Notes: generated from the letters alone by a model not told the origin. Positions 33,440 to 44,886 are shown, counted from the stretch's first letter. The stretch is DNA of 64,000 bases from Bacillus sp. AFS006103 (GCA_002559145.1 NTXX01000010.1:176679-240678); one strand, 5' to 3'. Numbers and translations are program-made.

Positions 33440-34372
33440 ATGAAAGCAGGTATTGTTGGTATCGGCAGATATTTACCAGAGAAAGTTGTCACCAATAAGG
33501 ATTTGGAAAAAATAATGGATACCTCTGATGAATGGATTCGTACGATGACAGGGATCGAAGAAAGAAGAATTGCTGCTGATGATGAGAATACATCAGATAT
33601 GGCATTTGAAGCAGCTAAAAAGGCTATTCAAGATGCTGGAATTACTGCAGAAGAGATTGATTTAATTTTGGTAGCCACAGTTACACCTGATACTCCTTTT
33701 CCTTCGGTTGCTTGTAGAATTCAAGAAAGACTTGGGGCAAAAAAGGCAGCAGCAATGGATGTCAGTGCAGCATGTGCGGGATTTATGTACGGAATTGTGA
33801 CTGCTAAACAATTTATTGAGTCAGAGGTTTATAAATATGTCTTAGTGGTTGGCGTAGAAAAGCTTTCTAAAGTAACCGACTGGAATGATCGCAATACAGC
33901 AGTCTTATTTGGAGACGGTGCTGGTGCTACCATTATTGGCCCTGTTTCAGAAAATCGGGGAATTCTTTCCTTTGAGCTTGGAGCAGATGGTACGGGGTCA
34001 AAACACCTTTACCAGGATGAATATATAATTATGAATGGTAGAGAAGTGTTCAAATTTGCTGTAAGGCAAATGGGGGAAAGCTGCATCAATGTTCTCGAAA
34101 AAGCAGGTCTGACAAAAGATGATGTCGATTTCTTAATTCCACATCAGGCTAATATTCGTATTATGGAAGCATCTAGACAAAGGTTAGAGCTACCTGTCGA
34201 AAAAATGTCCAAAACGATTAATAAATATGGTAATACTTCTGCAGCATCGATTCCAATTTCGATTGTGGAAGATTTGGAAGAGGGAAGAATTAAAGATGAT
34301 GATCTCATTGTTATGGTCGGCTTCGGCGGTGGCTTAACATGGGGAGCTATTGCTATCAGGTGGGGAAAATAA
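33440..34372 (+). CDS. fabH: beta-ketoacyl-ACP synthase III FabH
   Basis: Starts fatty acid synthesis by condensing acyl-CoA with malonyl-ACP. 310 residues with catalytic Cys112 (SAACAGF), His235 (PHQAN) and Asn265 (GNTSAAS), the full KASIII triad; [10 protein letters not shown] near the end. Bacillus enzymes prefer branched primers. FabF lies 83 bases downstream in the same FapR-controlled operon. AAAGGAG ribosome site. Confidence 0.96.
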   Translation: MKAGIVGIGRYLPEKVVTNKDLEKIMDTSDEWIRTMTGIEERRIAADDENTSDMAFEAAKKAIQDAGITAEEIDLILVATVTPDTPFPSVACRIQERLGAKKAAAMDVSAACAGFMYGIVTAKQFIESEVYKYVLVVGVEKLSKVTDWNDRNTAVLFGDGAGATIIGPVSENRGILSFELGADGTGSKHLYQDEYIIMNGREVFKFAVRQMGESCINVLEKAGLTKDDVDFLIPHQANIRIMEASRQRLELPVEKMSKTINKYGNTSAASIPISIVEDLEEGRIKDDDLIVMVGFGGGLTWGAIAIRWGK

Positions 34373-34455
34373 GAAACACATGGAGCGGAAATAAACAAGC
34401 AGGTTAAAGTAAGTTGAAAATATCAATATGGAAAAAGATGAAGGAGATAGATAAA

Positions 34456-35694
34456 ATGGAAAAGCGCAGAGTTGTAGTAACAGGCATAGGTGCAGTAACA
34501 CCGCTTGGAAATGATGCCGAAACAACTTGGAAAAACATATTAGAAGGAAAATCCGGGATTGGCCCGATGAAAAGAGTCAATGCTGATGAATATCCGGCAA
34601 AAGTTGCCGCGGAATCAACTGATTTTGATCCTGAAGCATTTATGGAAAGAAAAGATGCGCGCAAAATGGACCGTTTTACACAATTTGCAGTTGCATCGGC
34701 AATAATGGCAGTGAAGGATGCAAACTTAACAATTAACGAAGATAACTCCCATCGTGTGGGAGTATGGATTGGTTCTGGAATCGGCGGAATGGAAACCTTT
34801 GAACAACAATTTGAGATTTTCCAAAAAAGAGGATATAAACGTGTAAGTCCATTCTTTGTACCGATGTTAATTCCAGATATGGCAACTGGACAAGTTTCAA
34901 TTACACTCGGTGCAAGAGGTTTTAATTCTTGTACGGTAACTGCATGCGCAACAGGAACAAATTCGATTGGTGATGCCTTCAAAGTAATTCAACGCGGCGA
35001 CGCAGATGCAATGGTAACAGGCGGAGCGGAAGCACCAATTACAAAAATGTCTGTTGCAGGTTTTTGTGCAAACACTGCCCTTTCCACAAATCCGGACCCA
35101 AAGACGGCGAGCAGACCATTTGATCAAAACCGTGATGGATTTGTTATCGGTGAAGGTGCTGGGATTATTGTTCTAGAAGAACTTGAACATGCCTTAGCAC
35201 GTGGTGCAAAAATTTATGCTGAAATAGTCGGCTATGGGGCAACTGGTGATGCCTATCATATTACTGCACCAGCACCAGGTGGTGAGGGGGGTGCCCGTGC
35301 AATGAAAATGGCTATCAATGATGGCGGGTTAAAACCTGAGGAAATTGATTATGTAAACGCGCACGGCACAAGTACAGAGTATAATGACAAGTTTGAAACC
35401 CTTGCCGTTAAAGAAGTATTCGGAGAGCATGCTTATAAATTAGCAATAAGTTCAACTAAATCGATGACCGGACATCTTCTTGGTGCGGCCGGCGGAGTAG
35501 AAGCAATCTTTTCGGTATTAGCGATAAGAGACAGCATGCTTCCGCCAACTATTAACTATGAAACACCGGATCCAGAATGTGACTTAGATTATGTACCGAA
35601 TCAAGCACGTCCGAAGGAAATTAAAGCAGCCATGAGTAATTCACTAGGCTTCGGCGGACACAATGCAACAATTGTGTTCAAAAAATACGAATAA
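34456..35694 (+). CDS. fabF: beta-ketoacyl-ACP synthase II FabF
   Basis: Chain-elongating ketosynthase, 412 residues from the ATG at 34456 (AAGGAGATAG upstream). Catalytic Cys164 (TACATGTNS), the two histidines in NAHGTST (about 302) and GHLLGAAG (about 340), and the C-terminal SLGFGGHNA are present. Transcribed with fabH. Target of cerulenin-type inhibitors in the family. A strong terminator follows the stop. Confidence 0.96.
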   Translation: MEKRRVVVTGIGAVTPLGNDAETTWKNILEGKSGIGPMKRVNADEYPAKVAAESTDFDPEAFMERKDARKMDRFTQFAVASAIMAVKDANLTINEDNSHRVGVWIGSGIGGMETFEQQFEIFQKRGYKRVSPFFVPMLIPDMATGQVSITLGARGFNSCTVTACATGTNSIGDAFKVIQRGDADAMVTGGAEAPITKMSVAGFCANTALSTNPDPKTASRPFDQNRDGFVIGEGAGIIVLEELEHALARGAKIYAEIVGYGATGDAYHITAPAPGGEGGARAMKMAINDGGLKPEEIDYVNAHGTSTEYNDKFETLAVKEVFGEHAYKLAISSTKSMTGHLLGAAGGVEAIFSVLAIRDSMLPPTINYETPDPECDLDYVPNQARPKEIKAAMSNSLGFGGHNATIVFKKYE

Positions 35695-35701
35695 GTAAAC
35701 C

Positions 35702-35738
35702 AATCGACCAGAGATGAAATCTGGTCGATTTTTTTTGA
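35702..35738 (+). terminator. terminator of fabH-fabF
   Basis: AATCGACCAGA and complement with eight T. Confidence 0.92.
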
Positions 35739-35772
35739 TACTAATCACAAGAACCACTTCTTGTGATTAGTA
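35739..35772. repeat. 15-bp perfect inverted repeat before yjaZ
   Basis: TACTAATCACAAGAA, a CCAC loop and the exact complement. It begins directly after the fabF terminator and lies 45 bp before the yjaZ ATG. No T-tract follows on either strand, so an operator or RNA structure is more likely than a terminator. Confidence 0.75.
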
Positions 35773-35816
35773 ATAAACTGATCAGAGGGTGAATTGAAGG
35801 TAAATGGGGTGGAGTG

Positions 35817-36617
35817 ATGGGAATCATTCGAACTGATCGATGGTTAGAGGAGGAAATTGATAGTCCCTTAAAAATTTGTGAAAAATTAATGCCTTATTTT
35901 AAGAGACAAAAACCTAAGGTAATTTACAATCAATTAGTGGATTTTGGGATGTACCGGCCGTCTAGGTCTGCCTTAGAAAATTTCGATCGGTTAAAAGAAC
36001 AAAATGCTTGGGATAAAGTGGAACAACTATTTAATAAATATAAGCAAAAGTGGCATGGTCCGGATATTCCAGTCTTTCTTTTTCCAGTAGCCCAATCTGG
36101 TGGATTTTTTTTCAGGGAAGTAAAAAGTAAAGCTGGCGTTTCTTTCCCCGATAAAATGTTTCTCTTTCTCTCTAATTATGATGACCCAAAAGAGGTAGAG
36201 GCCTTGCTCGTTCATGAATACCACCATGTCTGCCGACTTAGAATGTTAGGGAAAAGGATCGAAGAATATAGCTTGCTTGATTCTATTATTATAGAAGGTT
36301 TAGCTGAATATGCAGTTTTAAAATATTGTGGACGGGAATATTTAGCCGATTGGTGTCGTATGTATAAAGAAAAGGAACTATTAAATTTTTGGGAGAAATA
36401 TTTGAAAGAACAGCTAAACATAAAAAAACATGAAAGAAAGCACGATGAATTACTTTACGGGGTCGGAAGGCTGCCAAAGCTACTCGGTTATGCAGTGGGA
36501 TATAATATTGTTGAACGTTTTTACGAAAATAAAAATTTTTCTACAAAACTATCATTTACGAATCCTGCGCTAAGGTACCTTGAAAACCTTTATAATCTCA
36601 ACAAAAAAAGCCAGTAA
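35817..36617 (+). CDS. yjaZ: putative zinc metalloprotease YjaZ (DUF2268)
   Basis: 266-residue soluble protein with a zincin motif HEYHH (133-137) and downstream Glu in EGLAEY (160-165), typical of the DUF2268 putative proteases. No signal peptide, so cytoplasmic. Start at ATG 35817 (a GTG three bases earlier overlaps). Place between fabF and the app operon equals B. subtilis yjaZ. Substrate unknown. Confidence 0.88.
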   Translation: MGIIRTDRWLEEEIDSPLKICEKLMPYFKRQKPKVIYNQLVDFGMYRPSRSALENFDRLKEQNAWDKVEQLFNKYKQKWHGPDIPVFLFPVAQSGGFFFREVKSKAGVSFPDKMFLFLSNYDDPKEVEALLVHEYHHVCRLRMLGKRIEEYSLLDSIIIEGLAEYAVLKYCGREYLADWCRMYKEKELLNFWEKYLKEQLNIKKHERKHDELLYGVGRLPKLLGYAVGYNIVERFYENKNFSTKLSFTNPALRYLENLYNLNKKSQ

Positions 36618-36632
36618 AATCGGGCTTTTTTT
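36602..36632 (+). terminator. terminator of yjaZ
   Basis: AAAAAAAGCC paired with GGGCTTTTTTT; it overlaps the last codons. Confidence 0.8.
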
Positions 36633-36672
36633 AATATTAGTTAACATTAACAGGTAGTTGTACAAAAAAATC

Positions 36673-36701
36673 TTGCAAATATTACAATTACATAATAAAA
36701 T
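36673..36701 (+). promoter_or_regulatory. SigA-type promoter of the app operon
   Basis: TTGCAA (36673-36678), 17-bp spacer, TAAAAT (36696-36701). AT-rich surroundings; the start site would be about 45 nt before appD. Confidence 0.45.
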
Positions 36702-36754
36702 TTATTTGAATATACTGAATAAATAGAATAATTTTAAACGTTAGAGGGTGTACT

Positions 36755-37780
36755 ATGAGCACAAAAAAAAAGCTGCACAAAGAGGCCCCACTACTCGAAG
36801 TGAAAAATTTACAAACTGCTTTTAATATTGATGGAACTGATTATAATGCAGTAGATAATATTTCGTTTAAAGTAATGTCGGGGCAAATTGTCGGCATTGT
36901 AGGAGAGTCGGGTTGCGGTAAATCTGTTATGAGTCTCTCCATTATCAAGCTATTGCCAAAAGAAAGCGGAAAAATTAAATCAGGTGAAGTCATTTTTGAT
37001 GGATTAAATCTGGAGAAAATGTCGGAATCGCAAATCAATAAAGTTCGTGGGAAAGATGTCTCTATGATTTTTCAAGAACCAATGACCTCATTAAATCCAG
37101 TCTTTACTATTGGATATCAACTCCAGGAAGTCCTCTTTAACCACCTTAAGATTACGAAACCAGAAGCTCGGCTAAAATCAATCGCTTTATTAAAAAGTGT
37201 GGGAATCTCAAGGCCGGAAAAACTCATTGATGAGTATCCGCACCAATTATCAGGCGGGATGAGGCAGCGAGTCATGATCGCCATTGCTATTGCTTGTCAA
37301 CCCAAATTATTAATTGCTGACGAACCAACCACAGCCCTCGATGTTACTGTTCAAGCTCAAATTCTCGAACTATTAAAAGAGATTCAAGCAGTTAATGACA
37401 TGTCTGTTATTTTAATTACACATGACCTGGGGGTTATTGCTGAAATGTGTGACGAAGTAATGGTCATGTACGCTGGCAGAATTATAGAACATACAGATGT
37501 GGATACACTTTTCCATAATCCTAAACATCCATATACTAGTTTGCTCTTAGGGGCAATCCCGAAAATGGATGGACAAGAAGAAAGGTTAAGTTCAATTAAA
37601 GGCATCGTCCCTTCCCTTATAAATATGCCGGCAGAAGGCTGCCGTTTTGCGAATCGCTGTCCAAAAGCAATGCCTGAATGCACAACAATTACCCCCTTAC
37701 TTGAAGACGTTGAACAAGGTCACGAAGTTGCCTGTTTACTCTTTGAATCAAGTAAGCCAAACGAGGGGGGGAGAAAATGA
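36755..37780 (+). CDS. appD: oligopeptide ABC transporter ATP-binding protein AppD
   Basis: 341-residue ATPase of the second oligopeptide permease. Walker A GESGCGKSV (about 49-57), Q-loop region MIFQEPMTSLNP, signature LSGGMRQRV, Walker B LLIADEPTTALD, and the C-terminal oligopeptide domain with the CRFANRCPKAMPEC cysteines. First of five genes in the order D-F-A-B-C, the B. subtilis app order. Its end overlaps appF by four bases (ATGA). Confidence 0.95.
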   Translation: MSTKKKLHKEAPLLEVKNLQTAFNIDGTDYNAVDNISFKVMSGQIVGIVGESGCGKSVMSLSIIKLLPKESGKIKSGEVIFDGLNLEKMSESQINKVRGKDVSMIFQEPMTSLNPVFTIGYQLQEVLFNHLKITKPEARLKSIALLKSVGISRPEKLIDEYPHQLSGGMRQRVMIAIAIACQPKLLIADEPTTALDVTVQAQILELLKEIQAVNDMSVILITHDLGVIAEMCDEVMVMYAGRIIEHTDVDTLFHNPKHPYTSLLLGAIPKMDGQEERLSSIKGIVPSLINMPAEGCRFANRCPKAMPECTTITPLLEDVEQGHEVACLLFESSKPNEGGRK

Positions 37781-38787
37781 GTATTGTTTCAGTACATAAG
37801 CAGGGGGACCATTCATCCTTACAATCTGAAAACCTATTAGAGATTAAAAATCTGAAAACCTATTACCCTGTTAAAGGGGGATTTCTAAAACGAACAATTG
37901 GAAATGTAAAAGCAGTTGATAATATCTCCTTTGAGATAAAAAAAGGAGAAACACTTGGGCTTGTTGGTGAATCCGGCTGTGGTAAATCTACTGCGGGGAG
38001 AACTATTCTTCGGCTTTTAAAACCAACCGAGGGCCAAATACTTTTTGATGGTAAAGATATCACCAGAGTATCTGGTAAATCCCTTCGAGAGATTCGAAAA
38101 AATATGCAAATGGTGTTTCAGGACCCGTATGCTTCTTTGAATCCTATGCAAATGATTGGAGATATTATCGCTGAGCCTATTTATAACTTTTCAAAAAAAA
38201 GCATGGCTGAGTTAAAACAGGAAGTCATGGGTTTGTTAGAAAAAGTAGGCTTGCCCCCAGATGCCTATTACAAATATGCACATGAATTTTCCGGGGGGCA
38301 GCGCCAAAGAATCGGAATAGCGAGAGCACTTGCATTAAAACCAAAATTAATTATTGCCGATGAACCTGTTTCAGCACTTGATGTGTCAGTCCAATCACAG
38401 GTTTTAAACCTGTTAAAAGATTTACAGGAAGAATTCGACCTTACTTTTCTTTTTATTGCGCATGACCTAAGTGTTGTTAAACATATGAGTGACCGAATTG
38501 GCGTTATGTATCTAGGGAATATGGTGGAGGTTTCGGATAAAGATAGCTTATACGCGAATCCTCTCCATCCATATACACAAGCATTAATTTCAGCAATTCC
38601 AACTCCTGACCCGAGGGTGAAGAAGGAGCGGATTATTTTAAAAGGGGATGTACCAAGCCCTATCAATCCTCCTGCCGGATGTACATTCCACCCGCGCTGC
38701 CCTATGGCAATGGAGGAATGTTCCAGACGCAAACCAGTATTAAAGGAGGTGAAGCCCTCACATCGAGTAGCTTGCCACCTTTACTAG
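37777..38787 (+). CDS. appF: oligopeptide ABC transporter ATP-binding protein AppF
   Basis: 336-residue partner ATPase: Walker A GESGCGKST, VFQDPYASLNP, signature FSGGQRQRI, Walker B IIADEPVSALD, and C-terminal FHPRCPMAMEEC. A 20-residue N-terminal extension precedes the ABC core. Heterodimerises with AppD under the AppBC channel (family knowledge). A dispersed repeat overlaps its stop codon. Confidence 0.95.
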   Translation: MSIVSVHKQGDHSSLQSENLLEIKNLKTYYPVKGGFLKRTIGNVKAVDNISFEIKKGETLGLVGESGCGKSTAGRTILRLLKPTEGQILFDGKDITRVSGKSLREIRKNMQMVFQDPYASLNPMQMIGDIIAEPIYNFSKKSMAELKQEVMGLLEKVGLPPDAYYKYAHEFSGGQRQRIGIARALALKPKLIIADEPVSALDVSVQSQVLNLLKDLQEEFDLTFLFIAHDLSVVKHMSDRIGVMYLGNMVEVSDKDSLYANPLHPYTQALISAIPTPDPRVKKERIILKGDVPSPINPPAGCTFHPRCPMAMEECSRRKPVLKEVKPSHRVACHLY

Positions 38788-38811
38788 CAGCTGGGCGATG
38801 GAGCTAGACAG
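38784..38811 (-). repeat. short dispersed Bacillus-type repeat between appF and appA
   Basis: On the minus strand CTGTCTAGCTCCATCGCCCA, ending CTGCTAG. Its first 12 bases match the repeat at the right window end (CAGTCTAGCTCC), in the opposite orientation. Looks like one end of a widespread intergenic repeat. Confidence 0.6.
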
Positions 38812-38843
38812 TAACTAATCCAAAGTTAATGGGGGGGAAACAA

Positions 38844-40559
38844 ATGAAAAAGAGAAGTATGCTTATATTAGCAGCATTAATGCTTGTTCTAGCAGCGTTT
38901 TTAGCAGCTTGCAGCAGCGGAGAAAAAACAGGTACAACCAAAAATGAAAACGAGGGCAAACCGAGCGAAACAGCAGGGAAACCACAGGATGGCGGAACAC
39001 TAGTATATGCACTGGATTCTGCACCTGAGGGGAAATTTAACTATTCTTTTTATGGAAATGCAACTGATCAATATGTAATAGATTTCTTTGATGAAAATCT
39101 AATCGATTACGATGAGAACTTAAAGGCCCAGCCGTATATCGCCTCATGGAAGACAGCAGACAATAAAGTGTTTGACTTCGAAATCAAACAAGGAGTTAAA
39201 TGGCACAATGGCGAAGAATTATCTGTAAAGGATTGGGAATTTGCATTGAAAGTTATTGCTGATAGGGATTATGATGGTCCACGTTTTGATAACGTAAGAA
39301 ATGTCGTGGGTGCACAGGATTATCATGATGGAAAAGCGAAAGAAATCGCTGGAATTAAGGTAGTAGATGATTACCATATCCAAATTACATTTGATAAAGC
39401 TCGTGTTAACAACTTGGATAATCTTTGGACATACCCTATGAATCGTACTGAATTTAAAGGTCTTGCCGTAAAAGATATGATGGGTTCTGAACAAGTTCGT
39501 ACAAAACCTGTTGGTTTAGGGCCATTTAAAGTTACAAAGATTAATCCAGGTGAATCTGTAGAAATGGAACGCTTTGATGATTATTTTGGCGGTAAGCCGC
39601 ATATTGAAAAGGTGGTTATTAAAGTAATAGATCCATCCCTTTCTGTTGGAGAACTTAAAAACGGAACGCTTGATATGACATCTTTTCATCCAAGTATTAT
39701 TGATCAAGTAAAAGCCCTGGATAATGTAAATGCTGTAACTTATCCCGGTGTAAGCTATTACTATGTTGGTTTTAGACTAGGTACTTGGGATGGCGAGAAA
39801 AATGTCATGAATGAACCTAAATACCAAGAGAAGAAGCTTCGTGAAGCTATGTATTATGCAATTAACCGTGAAGAATGGGTTAAGGCGTTCTTCTTTGGTG
39901 TAGGAAAGTCAGTTAACCGTCCAATTCCAACCAATCATTGGATTGCTGCACCTAATGAAGAATTAGAGCAATACAAATATGATCCGGAAAAAGCGAAGGC
40001 CTTATTAGATGAAGCTGGATATAAAGATGTTAATGGTGATGGTTTCCGTGAAGATCCCAATGGTAAGAAATTCGTTGTAAACTTCAGCCACTATGCCACT
40101 GATAACCCGACGTTTGAAGCACGTGCCAAGGCAATGACTCAATATTGGGAAGAAGTTGGTTTGAAAACTAAATTAACGATGACTGATGTAAACCTTTATT
40201 ATGAAATGCTAGATAAAGCTGATAAATCAATGGAAGTATTCTTTGGCGGTTGGTCAACTGGGACGGATCCGGACCCAACTCCACTTTGGGGATCAAAAGC
40301 AATTTGGAACTATCCACGCTGGGTAAATGCTGCCAGTGATAAATTATTGGATCAAGCACTTGATATTAGTGTAGTTGGAACAGATAACGGCAAGCGTAAG
40401 GATCTTTATGTCCAGTGGCAAAAACTATTCATGCAAGATCTTCCGGCATTACCAATTGCTGAACTAGAGGAAACGATGGCTATCAGTAAGCGGGTCCAAG
40501 ACGTAAAATTTGATGTATCCGGAATGAACCGTCCAAATGAATGGTGGATTAAACAATAG
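38844..40559 (+). CDS. appA: oligopeptide-binding lipoprotein AppA
   Basis: 571-residue family-5 solute-binding lipoprotein. Signal peptide with lipobox LAAC (Cys23), a Lys/Glu/Gly linker, then the SBP5 fold (GGTLVYALDSAPEGKFN, WHNGEELSVKDWEFA, the WSTGTDPDPTPLW segment). ATG at 38844 behind a G-rich ribosome site. In B. subtilis 168 appA is frameshifted; here the frame is complete, so App should be a working transporter. Confidence 0.95.
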   Translation: MKKRSMLILAALMLVLAAFLAACSSGEKTGTTKNENEGKPSETAGKPQDGGTLVYALDSAPEGKFNYSFYGNATDQYVIDFFDENLIDYDENLKAQPYIASWKTADNKVFDFEIKQGVKWHNGEELSVKDWEFALKVIADRDYDGPRFDNVRNVVGAQDYHDGKAKEIAGIKVVDDYHIQITFDKARVNNLDNLWTYPMNRTEFKGLAVKDMMGSEQVRTKPVGLGPFKVTKINPGESVEMERFDDYFGGKPHIEKVVIKVIDPSLSVGELKNGTLDMTSFHPSIIDQVKALDNVNAVTYPGVSYYYVGFRLGTWDGEKNVMNEPKYQEKKLREAMYYAINREEWVKAFFFGVGKSVNRPIPTNHWIAAPNEELEQYKYDPEKAKALLDEAGYKDVNGDGFREDPNGKKFVVNFSHYATDNPTFEARAKAMTQYWEEVGLKTKLTMTDVNLYYEMLDKADKSMEVFFGGWSTGTDPDPTPLWGSKAIWNYPRWVNAASDKLLDQALDISVVGTDNGKRKDLYVQWQKLFMQDLPALPIAELEETMAISKRVQDVKFDVSGMNRPNEWWIKQ

Positions 40560-40623
40560 TTTTAATTGCCTAAAGGTCATTACTATCTGTTTTAAGGATT
40601 AATACAAACAACTCAATTTTGGG

Positions 40624-40661
40624 TTTCAAATGGGAGATGGCTTAGCTTCTCCCATTTGAAA
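40624..40661 (+). repeat. hairpin between appA and appB
   Basis: TTTCAAATGGGAGA and its exact complement (14 bp) around a 10-nt loop, with no T-tract. Probably an mRNA-stabilising or attenuating hairpin downstream of the binding-protein gene, as is common in such operons. Confidence 0.65.
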
Positions 40662-40720
40662 AGATTGGGCGAGAAACACAGCTTCTGTCTTTACATAGCT
40701 TATAGACAAGGAGAATGCAC

Positions 40721-41686
40721 ATGATGAAATATGCATTTCGAAGAATATTGGGAATGATTCCAATGTTACTCCTTACCTCCATTGTAGTATTTTCACTGGC
40801 AAAATTAATGCCGGGTGACTCTCTAAGTGGAGAAATTGATCCAAGAAATACAAATCCTGAGTATATCGCTGATATGCGTGAAAAGTTGGGGTATAATGAC
40901 CCATTGCCACAGCAATACTTCCGTTGGATTAGTGGGTTCGTGGAGGGGGATTTTGGAAAATCTACACGGTTCAAAATACAGGTATCTGAGGTTATTGGAG
41001 AACGACTCCCTAATACTATACTTTTAGGACTTTCAGCCATTTTCATTACTTATATCCTCGCTTTCTTTATGGGGTCGTATGCAGGTCGAAAACCATATAC
41101 GTTGATGGACAACCTTATTGGAGGATTAAACTACATTGGTTTAGCGATTCCATCCTTCATCGCAGGGGTATTTGCCATATTTTTCTTTTCATTTAAGTTA
41201 GGTTGGTTTCCATCCAATGGATCGGTGGATATTGGTGTAACAGATGGAACATTCGTATGGTGGCTCAGCCGTTTTCACCATGTATTTTTACCGGCAGTTG
41301 TGCTTGGGTTATTAAGTACAGCCAGTTATACTCAATTTTTACGAAACGATATTATTGAAAATAGCCGCAAAGACTATGTTCGCACAGCTCGTGCAAAAGG
41401 GACCCCGGAAAGAAAAGTCTACAATGTTCATATTTTAAGAAACTCAATTATTCCACTAATAACTTTTTTAGGTTTTGATATTGTCGCCATTATAAGTGGT
41501 GCAATTATTACCGAGACAATATTTACGTATCCTGGTCTTGGACAATTATTTCTTCAATCTGTTGGGACAAGAGATTATCCAGTTCTGATGACATTGACCA
41601 TGTTATTTTCATTCTTAACACTGATTGGCAACTTAGTTGCAGATGTTCTATATGGTGTAGTAGATCCACGAATTAGGCTGGATTAG
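40721..41686 (+). CDS. appB: oligopeptide ABC transporter permease AppB
   Basis: 321-residue permease of the OppB type: N-terminal helix RILGMIPMLLLTSIVVFSLA, external domain, then five more helices; the EAA-like coupling loop DYVRTARAKGTPERKVYNVH is present. Start at ATG 40721, seven bases after AAGGAG (the ATG at 40715 lies too close). Followed by appC after 11 bases. Confidence 0.94.
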   Translation: MMKYAFRRILGMIPMLLLTSIVVFSLAKLMPGDSLSGEIDPRNTNPEYIADMREKLGYNDPLPQQYFRWISGFVEGDFGKSTRFKIQVSEVIGERLPNTILLGLSAIFITYILAFFMGSYAGRKPYTLMDNLIGGLNYIGLAIPSFIAGVFAIFFFSFKLGWFPSNGSVDIGVTDGTFVWWLSRFHHVFLPAVVLGLLSTASYTQFLRNDIIENSRKDYVRTARAKGTPERKVYNVHILRNSIIPLITFLGFDIVAIISGAIITETIFTYPGLGQLFLQSVGTRDYPVLMTLTMLFSFLTLIGNLVADVLYGVVDPRIRLD

Positions 41687-41697
41687 GGGGAGGAAAA

Positions 41698-42606
41698 ATG
41701 GAAATCGTAACACAGAATAATCATAAGCTAGTAACACCCCCGAAAAAAAGTTTCTCTCCCTTGGCAATTGCTCGGAAGAAATTTATAAAAAATAAACTTG
41801 CAATGATTAGCCTTATTTTTTTAATGATAGTTTCTATTGTTTCGATACTTGCACCTTTTATTACCACTGCAGATATTACAAGAATTAACATTGGACAAAT
41901 GTCGATAGAGCCATCGGCTGAACATTGGCTTGGAACGGATAAAGCCGGTCGAGACGTGTTTACAAGATTACTTTATGGTGGCCGTATATCGTTACTAGTT
42001 GGAATAAGTTGTACATTATTTGTCATTGCCCTTGGAACTTTGATTGGCTCAATTTCAGGATATTTCGGTGGAACTGTTGATAGCATATTAATGAGGTTTA
42101 CCGATTTTATCTTAAACTTTCCATTTTTAGTTTTCGTAATCGTCCTAAATGCGATTCTATTTGGAAAAGTAAATGGGCTTTGGGTTCTAATTGGAACGAT
42201 TAGCATGCTAAGTTGGGGTGGCATTGCTCGGATTGTCCGTAGTAAAATCCTTGCAGAAAAAGAGAATGAATATATAACGGCAGCTATTTCGATTGGTTGT
42301 TCACCGGCTAAAGTAATTATGAAACATCTCCTTCCAAACATTCTATCAACAATTATTGTTCAGGCGACAATCACCTTTGCTACGATGATTGTTGCTGAAA
42401 CAGGTTTAAGTTTTCTAGGATTTGGTGTTCCACAGGAAATTCCAAGTTGGGGAAACATGTTGAATTCAGCAAACGAACCGGATGTTCTCCAATTTAAGCT
42501 TTGGATATGGGTACCACCGGCATTAATTATTACGATTACCATTTTATCCATTAACTTTATCGGGGAAGGTCTAAAGGATGCCTTCAATCCAAAATCAAAA
42601 AGATAA
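41698..42606 (+). CDS. appC: oligopeptide ABC transporter permease AppC
   Basis: 302-residue OppC-type permease: cytoplasmic N-terminus, first helix about 33-54, GTDKAGRDVFTRLLYGGRIS, then five helices with the coupling loop NEYITAAISIGCSPAKVIMK. Last gene of the operon; GGGGAGG ribosome site. A terminator overlaps the stop. Confidence 0.94.
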   Translation: MEIVTQNNHKLVTPPKKSFSPLAIARKKFIKNKLAMISLIFLMIVSIVSILAPFITTADITRINIGQMSIEPSAEHWLGTDKAGRDVFTRLLYGGRISLLVGISCTLFVIALGTLIGSISGYFGGTVDSILMRFTDFILNFPFLVFVIVLNAILFGKVNGLWVLIGTISMLSWGGIARIVRSKILAEKENEYITAAISIGCSPAKVIMKHLLPNILSTIIVQATITFATMIVAETGLSFLGFGVPQEIPSWGNMLNSANEPDVLQFKLWIWVPPALIITITILSINFIGEGLKDAFNPKSKR

Positions 42607-42636
42607 ATCTGCCAAGATCTTGGTGGATTTTTTTTG
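42605..42636 (+). terminator. terminator of the app operon
   Basis: Thirteen-bp stem AAATCTGCCAAGA with G:U pairs, then eight T. Confidence 0.85.
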
Positions 42637-42737
42637 TGTACTAATCTAATTGGAGTAAAATATATATAAAGGAATAATTTAACTAAGGACTGCCCATACT
42701 GATTTACAAACAGATTCTTGAAGTGAGGGGTTGTAGA

Positions 42738-43484
42738 ATGTTGTATCTTCATGATGTATGGGTAAATTGGTTTGAAGGGGAAGAAAACGGTTATAATGTA
42801 TGCCACTTTCATGAATGGCGTAAGGATGACGGGGTGGAATTGTTAGACCAGGTGCCACTTTTGAAAGTTGAACCAGTATTGTTTAATTACATTGAAAATG
42901 ATTTGTCTGAATTACCTCAGCAGCTTCTAGATGATATTTTTCAGAAGGCTTATTTAAGGAAAAACCATGAGAGAGTTCAACTCGACTATTGCTTCGTGGT
43001 AACTGATGGAGTTGGAATCTTGGCAATTGATACAATCGGCTATAATATTCCAATTCGAAAAAGTCGGTTAATCCCTAGACAGGAGCAGTTGGTGTACGAA
43101 ATGATTGCTCTACATGAGGCTAATAAATATCACTTTTATGAGCAGGAGAAAATGAAGGACTATCATATTCTCTCACCTGAACCAGAATTAATGAGAGGAT
43201 TAACAAGAAAAGAACGCCAATTAAAACAACTTTTATTTATGGCTCTAGATCAATTGCTATCATCCAGTAATGAAGCAGAAGTTCGATATTGGTATACCGA
43301 ATGGTGTCCAGAGCATTATTCAACAATACAAGAATTAAATTTTGAGGCCGCATGGGAACAGTTATTTGAAGAAACAAAGTATGGATGGTCTAAGCGTCAC
43401 GAAACCTTTTGTGAAAACCTAATAAAAGGGCAGCCATTTTTTGAAAAACTATGGGAAATGGAGCACGGCCCGAAAGTAAATTAA
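42738..43484 (+). CDS. yjbA: YjbA family protein (UPF0736)
   Basis: 248-residue soluble protein of unknown function, [20 protein letters not shown] to EMEHGPKVN. Family length and both ends fit, and it lies between app and trpS as in B. subtilis. Start at ATG 42738 behind [20 protein letters not shown] segment near residue 190 is conserved in the family; no catalytic motif is recognised. Confidence 0.9.
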   Translation: MLYLHDVWVNWFEGEENGYNVCHFHEWRKDDGVELLDQVPLLKVEPVLFNYIENDLSELPQQLLDDIFQKAYLRKNHERVQLDYCFVVTDGVGILAIDTIGYNIPIRKSRLIPRQEQLVYEMIALHEANKYHFYEQEKMKDYHILSPEPELMRGLTRKERQLKQLLFMALDQLLSSSNEAEVRYWYTEWCPEHYSTIQELNFEAAWEQLFEETKYGWSKRHETFCENLIKGQPFFEKLWEMEHGPKVN

Positions 43485-43537
43485 AAGCCTGACCCAAAAG
43501 ATATGGATTCCATATCTTTTGTGGGTCAGGCTTTTTT

Positions 43538-43538
<1 letters not shown>
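43484..43538. terminator. long bidirectional terminator yjbA/trpS
   Basis: About 24-bp stem AAAAGCCTGACCC plus AAAAGATATGG, one bulged T, then T-run. Serves both convergent genes. Confidence 0.92.
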
Positions 43539-44816
<1,278 letters not shown>

Positions 44817-44822
44817 CTACTC

Positions 44823-44851
44823 TTTATCATAGCCTTTAAAGTACTATACAA
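44823..44851 (-). promoter_or_regulatory. SigA-type promoter of the trpS T-box transcript
   Basis: Minus-strand TTGTAT, 17 bp, GATAAA; start near 44816, at the base of stem I. Confidence 0.55.
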
Positions 44852-44886
44852 TTGCTTATTATTATATAGGAACTGCATATTTAATT

